Shown here: piece by piece, positions 1 through 8,691 of the stretch
Layout: every line of letters starts with the position of its first letter
Position numbering within the stretch: the stretch's first letter is position 1
NCBI GenBank assembly: GCA_963761325.1
Contig: CAVXGZ010000002.1
Span: 1 to 64,000 of the forward strand
Direction of reading: 5' to 3'
Length of the DNA stretch: 64,000 bases
Origin: Streptantibioticus_C sp963761325
GTDB taxonomy: Bacteria > Actinomycetota > Actinomycetes > Streptomycetales > Streptomycetaceae
Notes under the pieces: model-generated
Told to the model about the DNA's origin: nothing
The model's database searches: none
Seen by the model: the letters and a program-made list of their open reading frames with translations, nothing else
Position numbers and translations under genes: made by a program

Positions 1-4
1 AGAG

Positions 5-35
5 CTCGTCCCCATTCTGTGGGGGCGGGCTTTTT
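5..35 (+). terminator. Intrinsic terminator at the left edge
   Basis: A 9-bp stem (CTCGTCCCC, 5-13, against GGGGGCGGG, 21-29, two G-T wobbles) with a 7-nt loop is followed by CTTTTT. It probably ends a transcription unit lying left of the window. Its trailing TTTTTGCGTG resembles the tail of the hairpin at 5754-5790, which follows a tRNA 3' end, so a tRNA gene just upstream is possible but cannot be seen. Confidence 0.7.
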
Positions 36-45
36 GCGTGCGAAT

Positions 46-503
46 TGTCCGTTTTCGGCGTGAGAAGTTGTGAGAGGCGCCGGCGGGTGCCCGTAATTCC
101 GCTGGTCAACGGGTCGGAAGTGCGTCGACCGCGTGACGCGCGTCAAATGGGCGACCCGAGCTTGGCGTCATCGGTGTGCGGTTGGCGAAATGCTTTCCGT
201 CGCCCGAGGTATGAGTGGCGGGCCAGCCGTCCAGTCCTCGTCAGTGCCAGCGGAGGTTTGAACGCGGACCGTTCCTCGGCCCGGCACGCCTGGACGACCC
301 GACCCGCACTACGTGCGTCCCGCGCGAGCGGGGGTGGGACGGGGCTGGGGCTCAACGCCACGGAAGTGGCTGAGTGTGTCCCTCGCATGCGCGATTGCGG
401 TCTCCGACCACGGGTGCGTGTGCCTTTTCCATGTGGTTGCGACCGTCCTTGACCAAGGGGGTGGAAACCGGCCAGCGGGCCTGTCGTCGTAATCGATACC
501 GTT
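46..503. other. Non-coding stretch before the Rhs island
   Basis: No recognisable gene. Open frames on both strands here are Arg/Pro-rich and match no family I know, and none has a convincing ribosome binding site. The region presumably carries the promoter of the WXG100/Rhs unit, but I see no clear -35/-10 pair. Confidence 0.5.
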
Positions 504-524
504 TGCGTCAACAAAGTTGACGCA
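504..524. promoter_or_regulatory. 9-bp perfect inverted repeat upstream of WXG100/Rhs
   Basis: TGCGTCAAC (504-512), AAA, GTTGACGCA (516-524) is a perfect inverted repeat ending 12 nt before the ATG at 537 and abutting the AGGGGG ribosome binding site (524-529). It could be an operator, or in mRNA a hairpin masking the binding site. Its position suggests control of the toxin unit; no binder is evident nearby. Confidence 0.55.
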
Positions 525-536
525 GGGGGCGTGGGC

Positions 537-957
537 ATGACTGCCGGGGGCGGCAAGGTCCTAGACATCAGGACTGCGGATCTGACGGCGGCGGCGCCGG
601 TCTTTCAGACGCAGGCGAAGGCTCTCGAGTGCAGCGTTGAAGACGCTGATGGGCCGGCTGGACGGTCTGGGGAAGCCGTGGGGCCAGGACGAGCAGGGGA
701 AGAAGTTCGAGGCGGGGTACGAGCCGGCGGCGAAGAAGATGGAGTCGGCGGCGGGGATGCTGGTGCTGGGGTTGACGAGCGTTCATGAGGCGATGACGGA
801 TCTGGCGGCGGGGTTCGGGGCTGAGGATGCCGCGGTGGCGGCGGTGTTCACGAAGGACGGCGAGGGCGTCGGGAGGGGGTGGGGTGAGCGTCGAGTCGCG
901 GGCGCGCGACATCCTGATGGACATGGGCATGTGGTGGCCCGAGGCGAATCCCGGTGA
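537..957 (+). pseudogene. WXG100-like small protein, frameshifted
   Basis: The ATG at 537 follows AGGGGG and starts a WXG100-like chain (MTAGGGKVLDIRTADL...QAKALE). The frame then goes off course near 630, and the natural continuation (LKTLMGRLDGLGKPWGQDEQ..., ending FTKDGEG) lies one frame over. One extra base around 627-636 explains this. In the second frame the stop is at 955-957, well inside the Rhs gene. In the first frame a TGA at 885-887 would give the usual GTGA overlap with the Rhs GTG, so a second, compensating slip in the G-run 871-884 is possible. Proteins of this class accompany actinobacterial Rhs/polymorphic toxins as secretion partners (family knowledge). Sequencing error cannot be excluded. 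Confidence 0.6.
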
Positions 958-3900
958 GCTGCGGCAGGCGGCGACGGCGTGGCGGACGTTCGCCACGGCC
1001 GTGGACGACGTTCTCACGCCGGCCGATCGCGCGGCGAGGGGGCTGATCCACAACAATCGGGGTCAGGCGATCGACGCGTTCTCCGCGTTCTGGGAGCGGT
1101 ACGCCAGGGGTCAGGACGGCGGCTACCTGCACGACCTGTCCCGTTCGGCGAAGGCGATGGCCACCGCGCTGGACAAGCTGGCGGATGTGGTCGACAAGGC
1201 GATTTCCCGGCTGTGGACCGAGATCGGCATCAGCGCGACGGTCATCGTGGCCGGGGTCGGTCTGACGTTCTTCACGGCGGGTCTGTCGGACGGCGCGGCG
1301 GCGGTGGCGGCCGAGGCGATCGTCGAGTTGTCCGCCTCGTTGGGCGCGGAGGTGTCCGCGACGGTCGCGAGCATCACGGCGGGTACGTTGACGGCGGCGG
1401 TGTTCGGTGGCGTGGAGACGATGACGCTGGACGCGGTCGTCGCGCAGCCGTTGCAGATGGCCACCGGGCTGCAGAAGTCCTTCAGCCTCACCCAGGTCGA
1501 CCAGGCGGCCAGGAGCGGCATGCTCTACGGCGGAGCGTTCGGCCTGGGCGGCGGCATCATCTCCGCCGGGGCCCGCGGCGATTTCAACGGTGTGTTCAGC
1601 GGAGTGCCGAAGGATCTGCGACCGCCGGTATTGCGCCCGGATCTGATCGACGAGGGCACGGCAGGGCGTCCCCGGGGGTCGGTCACGGACTGCGGTGACC
1701 CGGTGGACGTGGCCACCGGCGAGATGCTGATGCCCATCACCGACCTGGAGTTGCCCGGCGCGCTGCCGCTGGTCTTCCGCCGCACGCACCTGTCCTCCTG
1801 CGACACAGGCAGTGCGTTCGGTCGCACCTGGATGTCCACCCTCGACGAGTGCGTTCAACTCGACGCCGAGGGAGTGGTGTTCGCGTCCGCGGATGGAGTG
1901 CGCCTGGTCTACCCGGTGCCTCCGCCCGGCGAAGCGGTCCTGCCGTCGAAGGGTGCCCGATGGCCCCTGGAATGGGATGGGCATCCGGACGGGGCGATGA
2001 CGATCACTGATCCCGAGACCGGCGTTGTGCGGACGTTCGACACTCCGGCGGCCTCCGGCACGTCGGGCATCGTGCACGTGCCGATCGACTCCTGGCGCGA
2101 CCGCAACGGCAACCGCGTCGACGTCGAGCGCGACCATCACGGCATACCGACCGCCCTGCGGCACTCCGGCGGTTACTTCGTCGCCGTCGACACGCTCGGC
2201 CCCCGCGTCACCGCCCTGCGCCTGCTCGACAACTCCCCGTCGCGGTACGAACGCTACGACCCGGCCGAGCACACCGACGACGGCACGGTCGTCGTCCGCT
2301 ATGGCTACGACGAGGACGGCAACCTCATCGACGTCATCAACTCCACCGGGCAGTCAACGGAGTTCGGGTACGACGCCCAAGGCCGCGTCACCTCGTGGAC
2401 CGATCGCAACGGCACCCACTTCACCTACACCTACGACACCGCCGGCCGCGTCATACGCACCGAGGGCACCGACGGCTTCATGTCCGGGGCCCTCTCCTAC
2501 GACGACGCCGAACGCGTCACCACCTACCTCGACTCCCTCGGCCACCGCTCCCGCTTCCGGTACAACAGCCACGGTGTCGTGACCGAGGAGACGGACCCGC
2601 TCGGCAACACCACCCGCACCACCTGGGACCCGACGACCCAGCAACGCCTCACCGTCACGGACCCGTTGGGCCGCACCACCGCGTTCGCGTACGACGAGGC
2701 AGGACGGCTGACGCAGGTCACCGCGCCGGACGGCAGCGTCACCTGGGCGGTGTACAACGATCTCGGGCTGCCGGTTGAGGTCATCGCGCCGTCGGGTGCT
2801 GTCACCCGCCACACCTTCGACGAGCGCGGCAACCTGCTGGCGGAGACCGATCCGCTGGGTACGGTGACCGCGTACGCGTACGACGAAAGCGGCTTCCCGG
2901 CCACTGTGACCGACGCCTTGGGCGGCGTGCAGCAGATCCAATGCGATGCGGCCGGCCTGCCTCTGTCGATCACCGACCCGCTCGGTCGCCGGACGGCGGT
3001 GCGGCGGGATGCGTTCGGACGGATCGTGGAGGTCACGGATCCGCTGGGGCAGGTCACCCGGCTGGGGTGGACGGTGGAGGGCAAGCCCGCGTGGCGCGAA
3101 ACCCCGGACGGCGAACGGGAGTCGTGGACGTGGGACGGTGAGGGCAACCTGCTGACCCACACCGACCGGAACGGCGGCACGACCACGCACGTGGTCGGTA
3201 CCTTTGACCTTCCGGCCTCCCGCACGGATGCCGACGGGGTGACGTACACGTTCACCCATGACACGGAACTGCGGTTGACGGGGGTCACCAATCCGCAGGG
3301 CCGGATGTGGAGTTACGTCTACGACCCGGCCGGCCGTCTGACCTCCGAGACCGACTTCAACGGCCGCACGCTCACCTACGGCCACGACGCCGCGGGCAGT
3401 GTCGTCACGCGGACCAACGGCGCGGGCGAGACGATCGCGATGACGCGGGACGTGCTCGGGCGTATTGCCGAAGAGCGCCTTCCGGATGGCGCGTTGACGA
3501 CCTTCGGCTACGGGCCGAACGGAGACCTGGTCTCCGCGGTGAACGCCGACGCCCGGGTGTCGCTCACCCGGGATGCCGCGGGGCGGGTGCTGTCGGAGAC
3601 GGTCAACGACGCGACCACCACGTACGCCTACGACGCTCTCGGCCGCCTGCTGACCCGCACGACGCCCACCGGATGGACGACAACGTGGAGTTGGGACGCG
3701 GCCGGGCAGCCGGTGGGGATGTCCAACGGCATCGGCACGCTGGCGTTCGCCTACGACGCGGTGGGCCGGGAGACCGAACGCCGCCTGGGCGACGGTGCGG
3801 TGCTGGCGCAGGAATGGGACGCCGCGGACCGTCTGACGACCCAGTCCGTCACGGGCGGGCATCAACTCCTCCAACACCGCACGTACGCTTACCGGCCCGA

Positions 3901-5188
3901 CGGGTACATCACCGAGATCCGCGAACTGACCACCGGCACGCGACGCTTCGACCTGGACGCGACCGGCCGTGTCACAGCGGTTCGCGCCAACGGCTGGCGC
4001 GAGCAGTACGCGTACGACGGCGCCGGCAACGTGACGAGGGCGCAGGCCCCCGGCCACCCCGACCCCGGCGAACGCGACTACGACGGTACTCTCATACGTC
4101 GCTCCGGCCGCACCCGGTACGAACACGACCCACAGGGCCGCCTCGTCCGCAAGACGCTCTCCCTGCTCAACGGTCGGAAACGGGTGTGGACATACGCCTG
4201 GAACGCCGAGGACCGTCTGACGCTGGCCACCACCCCGGACGGTGCGACGTGGGCGTACGCCTACGACCCCCTCGGCCGCCGCACGGCCAAATGGCGCCTG
4301 GACGCCGACGGTTCACCAGCCGACCTCACGACCTTCGCCTGGGACGGCACCCGTCTGGCCGAACAGACAGCGCCAGGCGGCACCGCCACCACTTGGGACC
4401 ACGTTCCCGGCACCCACCGTGCGCTGGCCCAGACCACCCACATCCCTACCACCGCAGACAACAGCGACCTCCTCGCCCGCCTCTCCGGCCCCGCCCCTCG
4501 CTTCCACGCTGTCATCACCGACCCCGTCGGGACCCCCACCGAACTCCTGGCCACCGACGGCCACTTGGCCTGGCAGGCCCGCACCACCCTCTGGGGTACG
4601 CCTCTCCCGGCGCCCTCTGCCGACACGGCGGACTGCCCCCTCCGCTTCACCGGCCAATACGCCGACCCGGAGACCGGCCTTCACTACAACTACTTCCGCT
4701 ACTACGATCCTGAAACGGCGCGATACCTGTCGCCGGACCCGCTGGGGCTCGAACCAGCGTCAAATCACCACGCGTACGTGGTCGACCCCCTGACCTGGAT
4801 CGACCCCTGCGGCCTTGCGCCGAAATGCGGGGATGTCCTGGGGGACACGTCGAAACTGAAGGGATGGATACCGACTCAGGTGCCACCGGAGTCGAGGGGA
4901 GTCCTCCAGGATATTCGAGAATATGGCGTAGAAGCGCAAGGTGCAGGCGGTCAACGAATGGGACCTTCCATGCCGCAGCCGTTTGCCAACAGCGGAAAGG
5001 GAGGTGCGTTCAAACTTCCGGAAATTGACAGCACCGGAAACCCGATCAAGTACACCGAATGGGGAACCGTTCAGTCTGCCCAGAACCCGAACTGGGGCGG
5101 GGAGCGGATCGTTACCGGTTCAGACGGCTCTGCATACTACACTCCCACTCATTACCAGACATACATCGTCATGGAGGCCGGAAGGTGA
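884..5188 (+). CDS. Rhs polymorphic toxin with C-terminal guanyl-specific ribonuclease
   Basis: A 1,434-aa protein from GTG 884, preceded by GGAGGGGG. Residues 1-110 are a helical WXG-like head (WWPEANPGELRQAATAWRTF). A hydrophobic Gly/Ala-rich stretch follows at about 115-185, then a DUF6531 domain (about 272-360, GDPVDVATGEM) and some 25 YD/RHS repeats (about 465-1140). The Rhs core ends at RYLSPDPLGL (about 1285). After it the tail (from about 1312) resembles RNase Sa/barnase: KYTEW (Glu1392), GGERIVTG (Arg1408) and THYQTY (His1423) line up with the catalytic Glu, Arg and His of the N1/T1/Sa family. I infer a cell-shell-encased RNase used against neighbouring cells. The stop overlaps the immunity gene by 4 nt. 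Confidence 0.9.
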   Translation: MSVESRARDILMDMGMWWPEANPGELRQAATAWRTFATAVDDVLTPADRAARGLIHNNRGQAIDAFSAFWERYARGQDGGYLHDLSRSAKAMATALDKLADVVDKAISRLWTEIGISATVIVAGVGLTFFTAGLSDGAAAVAAEAIVELSASLGAEVSATVASITAGTLTAAVFGGVETMTLDAVVAQPLQMATGLQKSFSLTQVDQAARSGMLYGGAFGLGGGIISAGARGDFNGVFSGVPKDLRPPVLRPDLIDEGTAGRPRGSVTDCGDPVDVATGEMLMPITDLELPGALPLVFRRTHLSSCDTGSAFGRTWMSTLDECVQLDAEGVVFASADGVRLVYPVPPPGEAVLPSKGARWPLEWDGHPDGAMTITDPETGVVRTFDTPAASGTSGIVHVPIDSWRDRNGNRVDVERDHHGIPTALRHSGGYFVAVDTLGPRVTALRLLDNSPSRYERYDPAEHTDDGTVVVRYGYDEDGNLIDVINSTGQSTEFGYDAQGRVTSWTDRNGTHFTYTYDTAGRVIRTEGTDGFMSGALSYDDAERVTTYLDSLGHRSRFRYNSHGVVTEETDPLGNTTRTTWDPTTQQRLTVTDPLGRTTAFAYDEAGRLTQVTAPDGSVTWAVYNDLGLPVEVIAPSGAVTRHTFDERGNLLAETDPLGTVTAYAYDESGFPATVTDALGGVQQIQCDAAGLPLSITDPLGRRTAVRRDAFGRIVEVTDPLGQVTRLGWTVEGKPAWRETPDGERESWTWDGEGNLLTHTDRNGGTTTHVVGTFDLPASRTDADGVTYTFTHDTELRLTGVTNPQGRMWSYVYDPAGRLTSETDFNGRTLTYGHDAAGSVVTRTNGAGETIAMTRDVLGRIAEERLPDGALTTFGYGPNGDLVSAVNADARVSLTRDAAGRVLSETVNDATTTYAYDALGRLLTRTTPTGWTTTWSWDAAGQPVGMSNGIGTLAFAYDAVGRETERRLGDGAVLAQEWDAADRLTTQSVTGGHQLLQHRTYAYRPDGYITEIRELTTGTRRFDLDATGRVTAVRANGWREQYAYDGAGNVTRAQAPGHPDPGERDYDGTLIRRSGRTRYEHDPQGRLVRKTLSLLNGRKRVWTYAWNAEDRLTLATTPDGATWAYAYDPLGRRTAKWRLDADGSPADLTTFAWDGTRLAEQTAPGGTATTWDHVPGTHRALAQTTHIPTTADNSDLLARLSGPAPRFHAVITDPVGTPTELLATDGHLAWQARTTLWGTPLPAPSADTADCPLRFTGQYADPETGLHYNYFRYYDPETARYLSPDPLGLEPASNHHAYVVDPLTWIDPCGLAPKCGDVLGDTSKLKGWIPTQVPPESRGVLQDIREYGVEAQGAGGQRMGPSMPQPFANSGKGGAFKLPEIDSTGNPIKYTEWGTVQSAQNPNWGGERIVTGSDGSAYYTPTHYQTYIVMEAGR

Positions 5189-5664
5189 AGAAACGCTCTT
5201 GGTGGACAGACGATCCCGGAGGGCTCCACGTCGTTCCGACGGATTCGCTGGTGCCGGCGAGCGTTGCGCTGCCGGTTGGCGGCTCCATCTTCTGCTCGCG
5301 GATGCGAGGGGAAGACATGACGGATGTGGATGGGGTCTTCACGCAGTTCTACGTAAACTTGCGATTGCCTGACTACTTCGGCTGGAACTGGGAAGCTCTT
5401 CGCGACTGTCTTTGCGACCTTCATTGGATCGACGCGAAACATTTCCTCATCGTGGTGGAAAATGCGGAACGCCTGCTTTGGGACGACTCGGAGGAGCGGC
5501 GCTTCTTTCTCGGAGTTCTACAAAAAGCCACAGAGTACTGGTCGCACAAGCCAAGGCTTCCACTTCAGGACAAGGTCTCGCTCGCGACAATTTTTGTTTC
5601 TGCGCCCGAGGCTTGTGAGTCTCTGGAGCAAGAAATCGCTGCGGTCCGTCAGAGCTCGTTATGA
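5185..5664 (+). CDS. Barstar-family immunity protein
   Basis: A 159-aa acidic protein starting at a GTG that shares GTGA with the Rhs stop, so the two are translationally coupled. It carries the barstar signature at about 50-75: RLPDYFGWNWEALRDCLCDL, the loop-helix by which barstar plugs the barnase active site. The match of a barstar-type inhibitor to a barnase/RNase Sa-type toxin tail independently supports both assignments. Its expected role is to bind the ribonuclease in the cytoplasm and protect the producer. About 70 residues longer than classical barstar, with an N-terminal extension starting KKRSWWTDDPGGLHVV. Confidence 0.88.
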   Translation: MKKRSWWTDDPGGLHVVPTDSLVPASVALPVGGSIFCSRMRGEDMTDVDGVFTQFYVNLRLPDYFGWNWEALRDCLCDLHWIDAKHFLIVVENAERLLWDDSEERRFFLGVLQKATEYWSHKPRLPLQDKVSLATIFVSAPEACESLEQEIAAVRQSSL

Positions 5665-5698
5665 TCATAGTAGGACCAGTCGTCACCCCCTTCCGGAC

Positions 5699-5740
5699 AC
5701 TGGGGTCAAGGTGTCGCAGGTTCAAATCCTGTTGTCCCGA
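5699..5740 (+). other. 3' half of a proline-type tRNA; candidate attachment site
   Basis: The sequence reads as the anticodon-side to acceptor end of a tRNA. CTGGGGTCAAG (5700-5710) resembles the 3' side of a Pro-GGG anticodon arm. GCAGG-TTCAAAT-CCTGT is a T arm with the invariant TTCAAAT loop (5716-5732), and TGTCCCG plus A forms the 3' acceptor strand. The upstream sequence cannot fold as the missing 5' half (no CGGGACA partner, no D arm), so this is not a functional tRNA. Tyrosine integrases in actinobacteria commonly recombine in such 3' halves, and an integrase remnant lies 70 bp away. The intact tRNA is not in the window. Confidence 0.7.
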
Positions 5741-5753
5741 CGGTGCACGAAGC

Positions 5754-5790
5754 CCGCTGACGGAGAACGATTCTCCAGGTCAGCGGACTT
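5754..5790 (+). terminator. Terminator behind the tRNA fragment
   Basis: CCGCTGAC (5754-5761) pairs with GTCAGCGG (5779-5786), and the inner GGAGAA/TTCTCC extends the stem, with an AG bulge. ACTTTTGCG follows. This is typical of terminators directly behind actinobacterial tRNA genes and would also stop transcripts from the Rhs/immunity unit. Confidence 0.7.
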
Positions 5791-5810
5791 TTGCGTGTCC
5801 GAGAGGCTGT

Positions 5811-5990
5811 TCAGCGGACGATCCGCAAGTGCCGAACGGGCTTCTCGTTGGGGACCAGATGGGTACCAGGAGCTTCCCGGCCGGCGGTGAGGTGGGCGGA
5901 CAGCGCGGCCCCGGCGAGGTCGGTCGAGCGCCGATCCGGGTGCAGGCACCGCCGCGTGGTGGTGAGCGATCCGTGTCCGGCGATCTTGCG
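5811..5990 (-). pseudogene. Tyrosine integrase C-terminal remnant
   Basis: On the minus strand about 60 codons ending in TGA (5811-5813) read RKIAGHGSLTTT, then CLHPD, then LAGAALSAHL, the C-terminal box of phage/ICE tyrosine recombinases (usual form K-I-A-G-H-x-S-L-T-T-T-x-x-Y-L-H-P-D). The nucleophilic Tyr position reads Cys (TGC). Upstream of residue RK the frame no longer resembles an integrase and no catalytic core is seen. It is therefore a dead, truncated fragment. Its 3' end points at the tRNA fragment, the usual int/att arrangement. Confidence 0.72.
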
Positions 5991-6474
5991 CGGGCCTCGT
6001 CCCGGTGCGTGGCGCCCCGCAGGACCGCGGTGGTTCGCCGGCTCGCGCGCCTGGTACCACGCCGCCGCTGGACACAGATCTTCCCGATCGCCCCCGCGAC
6101 GCCGCCGGCCTGGCACCGCTCCCTCGCCGCGAAGAAGTGGGACTGCGGCAGGCGGCGCCGACCCGGACGCCCGCCCACAACCGCCGCGGTCAGAGTCCTG
6201 ATCCTCCCGACTCCGCCCACCACAAGCCGAAACCGGACCACCGCCCCCACTGATCTCTCCATCAACGACCGTCCCGGGCTATGGACAGCGACCAGGTGGC
6301 GCCCGTCATCCTTTCGGGAGATCACGTCCGTCGTACTCAACTGCGCAGCCCGGCCACACCAAGAAAAGCGACCTGCTCACCCGAACCCAGATTTTCGCGC
6401 GGCGCACAGAGATCGCTCTTTACCAGTACTTGTCATGGAATGTTCTCGGCGATCAAAACGAGGAAGGCTCGCCC
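5991..6474. other. Intergenic stretch, possibly decayed integrase DNA
   Basis: About 480 bp without a recognisable gene between the integrase remnant and the phosphoesterase. The open frames present are low-complexity Arg/Pro and match no integrase N-terminus in any frame I read. A short A-rich leader (6440-6462) precedes the next ribosome binding site. Confidence 0.5.
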
Positions 6475-7923
6475 ATGCCCGAGTTCACCCGCCGCCGTCT
6501 CCTGCTGGGTGGTGTTGTCGCCGGCGCCACCGCCGGGATCCTGCCGTTCAGCGTGCAGAACGCGATCGCCGCGCCGCTGAATCGGCCGGGGCGGTTCAGC
6601 GACATCAAGCATGTCGTCCTGTTGATGCAGGAGAACCGCTCTTTCGACCACTACTTCGGGTCTCTCTCCGGGGTGGCCGGTTTCGACGACCCGAACGCGA
6701 TGGACCTGGCGACCGGCCGGTCGGTGTTCTACCAGCCGGACACGGTCAACCCCGATAGGTACCTGCTGCCCTTCCATCTCGACACGCACAGCACCAGAGC
6801 CCAGCAGATGCCGACCACCAACCATGAGTGGGACGTGCAGCACCAGGCGTGGAACGGCGGCAGGATGGACAACTGGGTGCCCGCGCACCGCGCCGCCGAC
6901 CAGGCCAACGGCCCCTACGTCATGGGCTACTACACCCGTGAGGACCTGCCGTTCCAGTACGCGCTGGCCGATGCGTTCACCATCTGCGACCAGTACCACT
7001 GTTCGGTGCTGGGCCCGACCTGGTCCAACCGGCTGTACTGGAGAACCGCCACGATCGACCCGGGCGGCGAGAACGGCGGGCCGGTCACCTACAACGGACA
7101 CCCGAACGGCCAGCCGTACACCTGGACGACCTACGCCGAGCGGCTCGAGGCCGCGGGCGTGAGCTGGAAGGACTATCACTACGGCAGCGGCCTCGTCCCC
7201 CACGGGATGCTGCCGCAGTTCAGGAACTTCCAGGACGCGTCCCCGGGCAACCCCCTGTACGACAAAGGTGTGGCGCTCTCGTCGGTCGGCCAGTTCGAAT
7301 ACGACGCGCTGCACGACAAGCTGCCGACGGTGTCCTGGCTCTGCCCGCCGCAGGGCGCGTCGGAGCACCCGGCCGAGCCCGGTGCCTCACCGGCCCAAGG
7401 CGCGGCGTTCGTGGCGTCCGTCATCGCCGCGGTCGCGGCCAACCCGGAGGTGTGGGCCAAGACGGTGGTCATCCTCGGCTACGACGAGAACGACGGGTTG
7501 TTCGACCACGTCGTTCCGCCGACCGCACCACCCGGCACCCCCGACGAATACGTCGGCGGTCTGCCCATCGGTGCCGGGTTCCGGGTGCCGTGCATCGTCA
7601 TCTCGCCGTGGAGCGCGGGCGGTTACGTGTGCAGCGAGAAGTTCGACCACACCTCGGTGCTGCGATTCCTGGAAAAGGTGACCGGCGTGATGGAACCGAA
7701 CATCAGCGCCTGGCGGCGGCGGACCTTCGGCGATCTCACCAGCACGCTGCGCTTCGACCACCGGACCCCGGCTCCCCGCATCCCCGACACCAATGGCAAC
7801 CTGAACCTCGCCACCTACGAGGTCTCCCAACTGCCGGCGCCGACATTCCCCGGCTCTGCGCAGACCGTGCCGCATCAGGAACCGGGCCACCGCCCCCACA
7901 CGGAGGCGTCCCGTCCATCCTGA
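6475..7923 (+). CDS. Tat-exported phospholipase C-like phosphoesterase
   Basis: 482 aa from ATG 6475, chosen for GAGGAAGG at 6460-6467. The N-terminus is a Tat signal (EFTRRRLLLGG, then a hydrophobic stretch ending AIAAP). The body has the phosphoesterase/phospholipase C motifs of the alkaline phosphatase-like fold: MQENRSFDHYFG (about 47-58), GPTWSNRLYWR and YDENDGLFDHVVPP (about 341-354). The family cleaves phospholipids or other phosphodiesters outside the cell, releasing phosphate and headgroup. It lacks the long C-terminal repeats of haemolytic PLCs, so the substrate is uncertain. It is monocistronic. Confidence 0.88.
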   Translation: MPEFTRRRLLLGGVVAGATAGILPFSVQNAIAAPLNRPGRFSDIKHVVLLMQENRSFDHYFGSLSGVAGFDDPNAMDLATGRSVFYQPDTVNPDRYLLPFHLDTHSTRAQQMPTTNHEWDVQHQAWNGGRMDNWVPAHRAADQANGPYVMGYYTREDLPFQYALADAFTICDQYHCSVLGPTWSNRLYWRTATIDPGGENGGPVTYNGHPNGQPYTWTTYAERLEAAGVSWKDYHYGSGLVPHGMLPQFRNFQDASPGNPLYDKGVALSSVGQFEYDALHDKLPTVSWLCPPQGASEHPAEPGASPAQGAAFVASVIAAVAANPEVWAKTVVILGYDENDGLFDHVVPPTAPPGTPDEYVGGLPIGAGFRVPCIVISPWSAGGYVCSEKFDHTSVLRFLEKVTGVMEPNISAWRRRTFGDLTSTLRFDHRTPAPRIPDTNGNLNLATYEVSQLPAPTFPGSAQTVPHQEPGHRPHTEASRPS

Positions 7924-7975
7924 CGGCCTTCACCGTCGGGAATGGCCGCACCGCCACGATCCGAGGGCGGTCCGC

Positions 7976-7994
7976 TAGTCAGGTATCGTGACTA
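7976..7994. promoter_or_regulatory. Inverted repeat upstream of the MarR gene
   Basis: TAGTCA (7976-7981), 7 nt, TGACTA (7989-7994) is a short perfect inverted repeat about 170 bp before the MarR start. Winged-helix redox/drug regulators often bind sites of this size, and autoregulation by the adjacent MarR protein is one reading. The repeat shares the TCAGG string with the operator-like repeat at 8696-8740. Confidence 0.4.
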
Positions 7995-8162
7995 CCGTAC
8001 ATCTATGCCAATGGCAGCGGACGCGAAGTCGCCGAGGGGCGGACGGCGTGTGCGGAAGGCCGCGCGCGCCGCCGCGGTCGGGCCGGCGGCGATCTGGCTC
8101 TGCGGCTTTGGCGTAGGGTGTGAACTTCGTGGGATCAGGTGGGCGATCGAGCCGGGAGCGGC

Positions 8163-8606
8163 ATGGACGACGAGCGGCGGGTCGATCTCGGGGTGTCGCT
8201 GTTCATCCCGTACCGGTACACCGAGGACCGGATTTTCCGGGCCCTGCGGGACGCCGGGTTCGACGACTGGACCCTCGCCCAGTGCCGGGTGTTCCAACGC
8301 GTCGCCGCGGACGGTTCGCGCCTCACCGACCTCGCTGACCAGGCACAAATGACCAAGCAGAGCGCCAGCGTGATGGTCGATCAACTGGAACGCCTGGGCT
8401 ATGTCCGCCGGGTCCCCGACCCCACGGACGGCCGCGCCCGGCTGATCGTGATCGAGCAGCGCGGCCGGCGGGCGGTCGCGGTCGCCGCGGCGACACTCGA
8501 CGAGATCCTCTCGGAGTGGAAGGCGTACCTGGGCACCCGCAACTTCACGTTGCTGCACCAGATCCTGGATCAACTCCGCGAGATCACCGACCCCTACTCG
8601 CGGTAG
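8163..8606 (+). CDS. MarR-family transcriptional regulator
   Basis: 147 aa. The ATG at 8163 (MDDERRVDLG) follows GGGAG; a GTG at 8139 is the alternative. Winged-helix signature: TLAQCRVFQRVAADG, then the recognition helix in LTDLADQAQMTKQSASVMVD, and the wing VRRVPDPTDGRARLIVIEQRG. MarR proteins are dimeric repressors that bind palindromes and release on ligand or oxidant. It has one Cys (in LAQCRVF), which could act as a thiol sensor, but this is inference. The nearest target is the promoter/inverted repeat at 8692-8740, in front of the reductase and hemerythrin genes. Confidence 0.85.
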   Translation: MDDERRVDLGVSLFIPYRYTEDRIFRALRDAGFDDWTLAQCRVFQRVAADGSRLTDLADQAQMTKQSASVMVDQLERLGYVRRVPDPTDGRARLIVIEQRGRRAVAVAAATLDEILSEWKAYLGTRNFTLLHQILDQLREITDPYSR

Positions 8607-8691
8607 ACCCGGCCGCGTCGAGCCGTCCGCCCCGATTCCCCTTCGCCCCGAGCCGCCGGACCGGTGGGCGCCGGCGGGCTTCGGCTCGGCC

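Noticed and set aside
45..452. 135-codon plus-strand frame and a 141-codon minus-strand frame at the left edge
   Set aside because: No ribosome binding site, low-complexity Arg/Pro/Ser content and no family resemblance; left as non-coding.
5640..5740. A complete tRNA gene
   Set aside because: Only the anticodon-side, T arm and 3' acceptor strand are present; no 5' acceptor partner or D arm can be found upstream.
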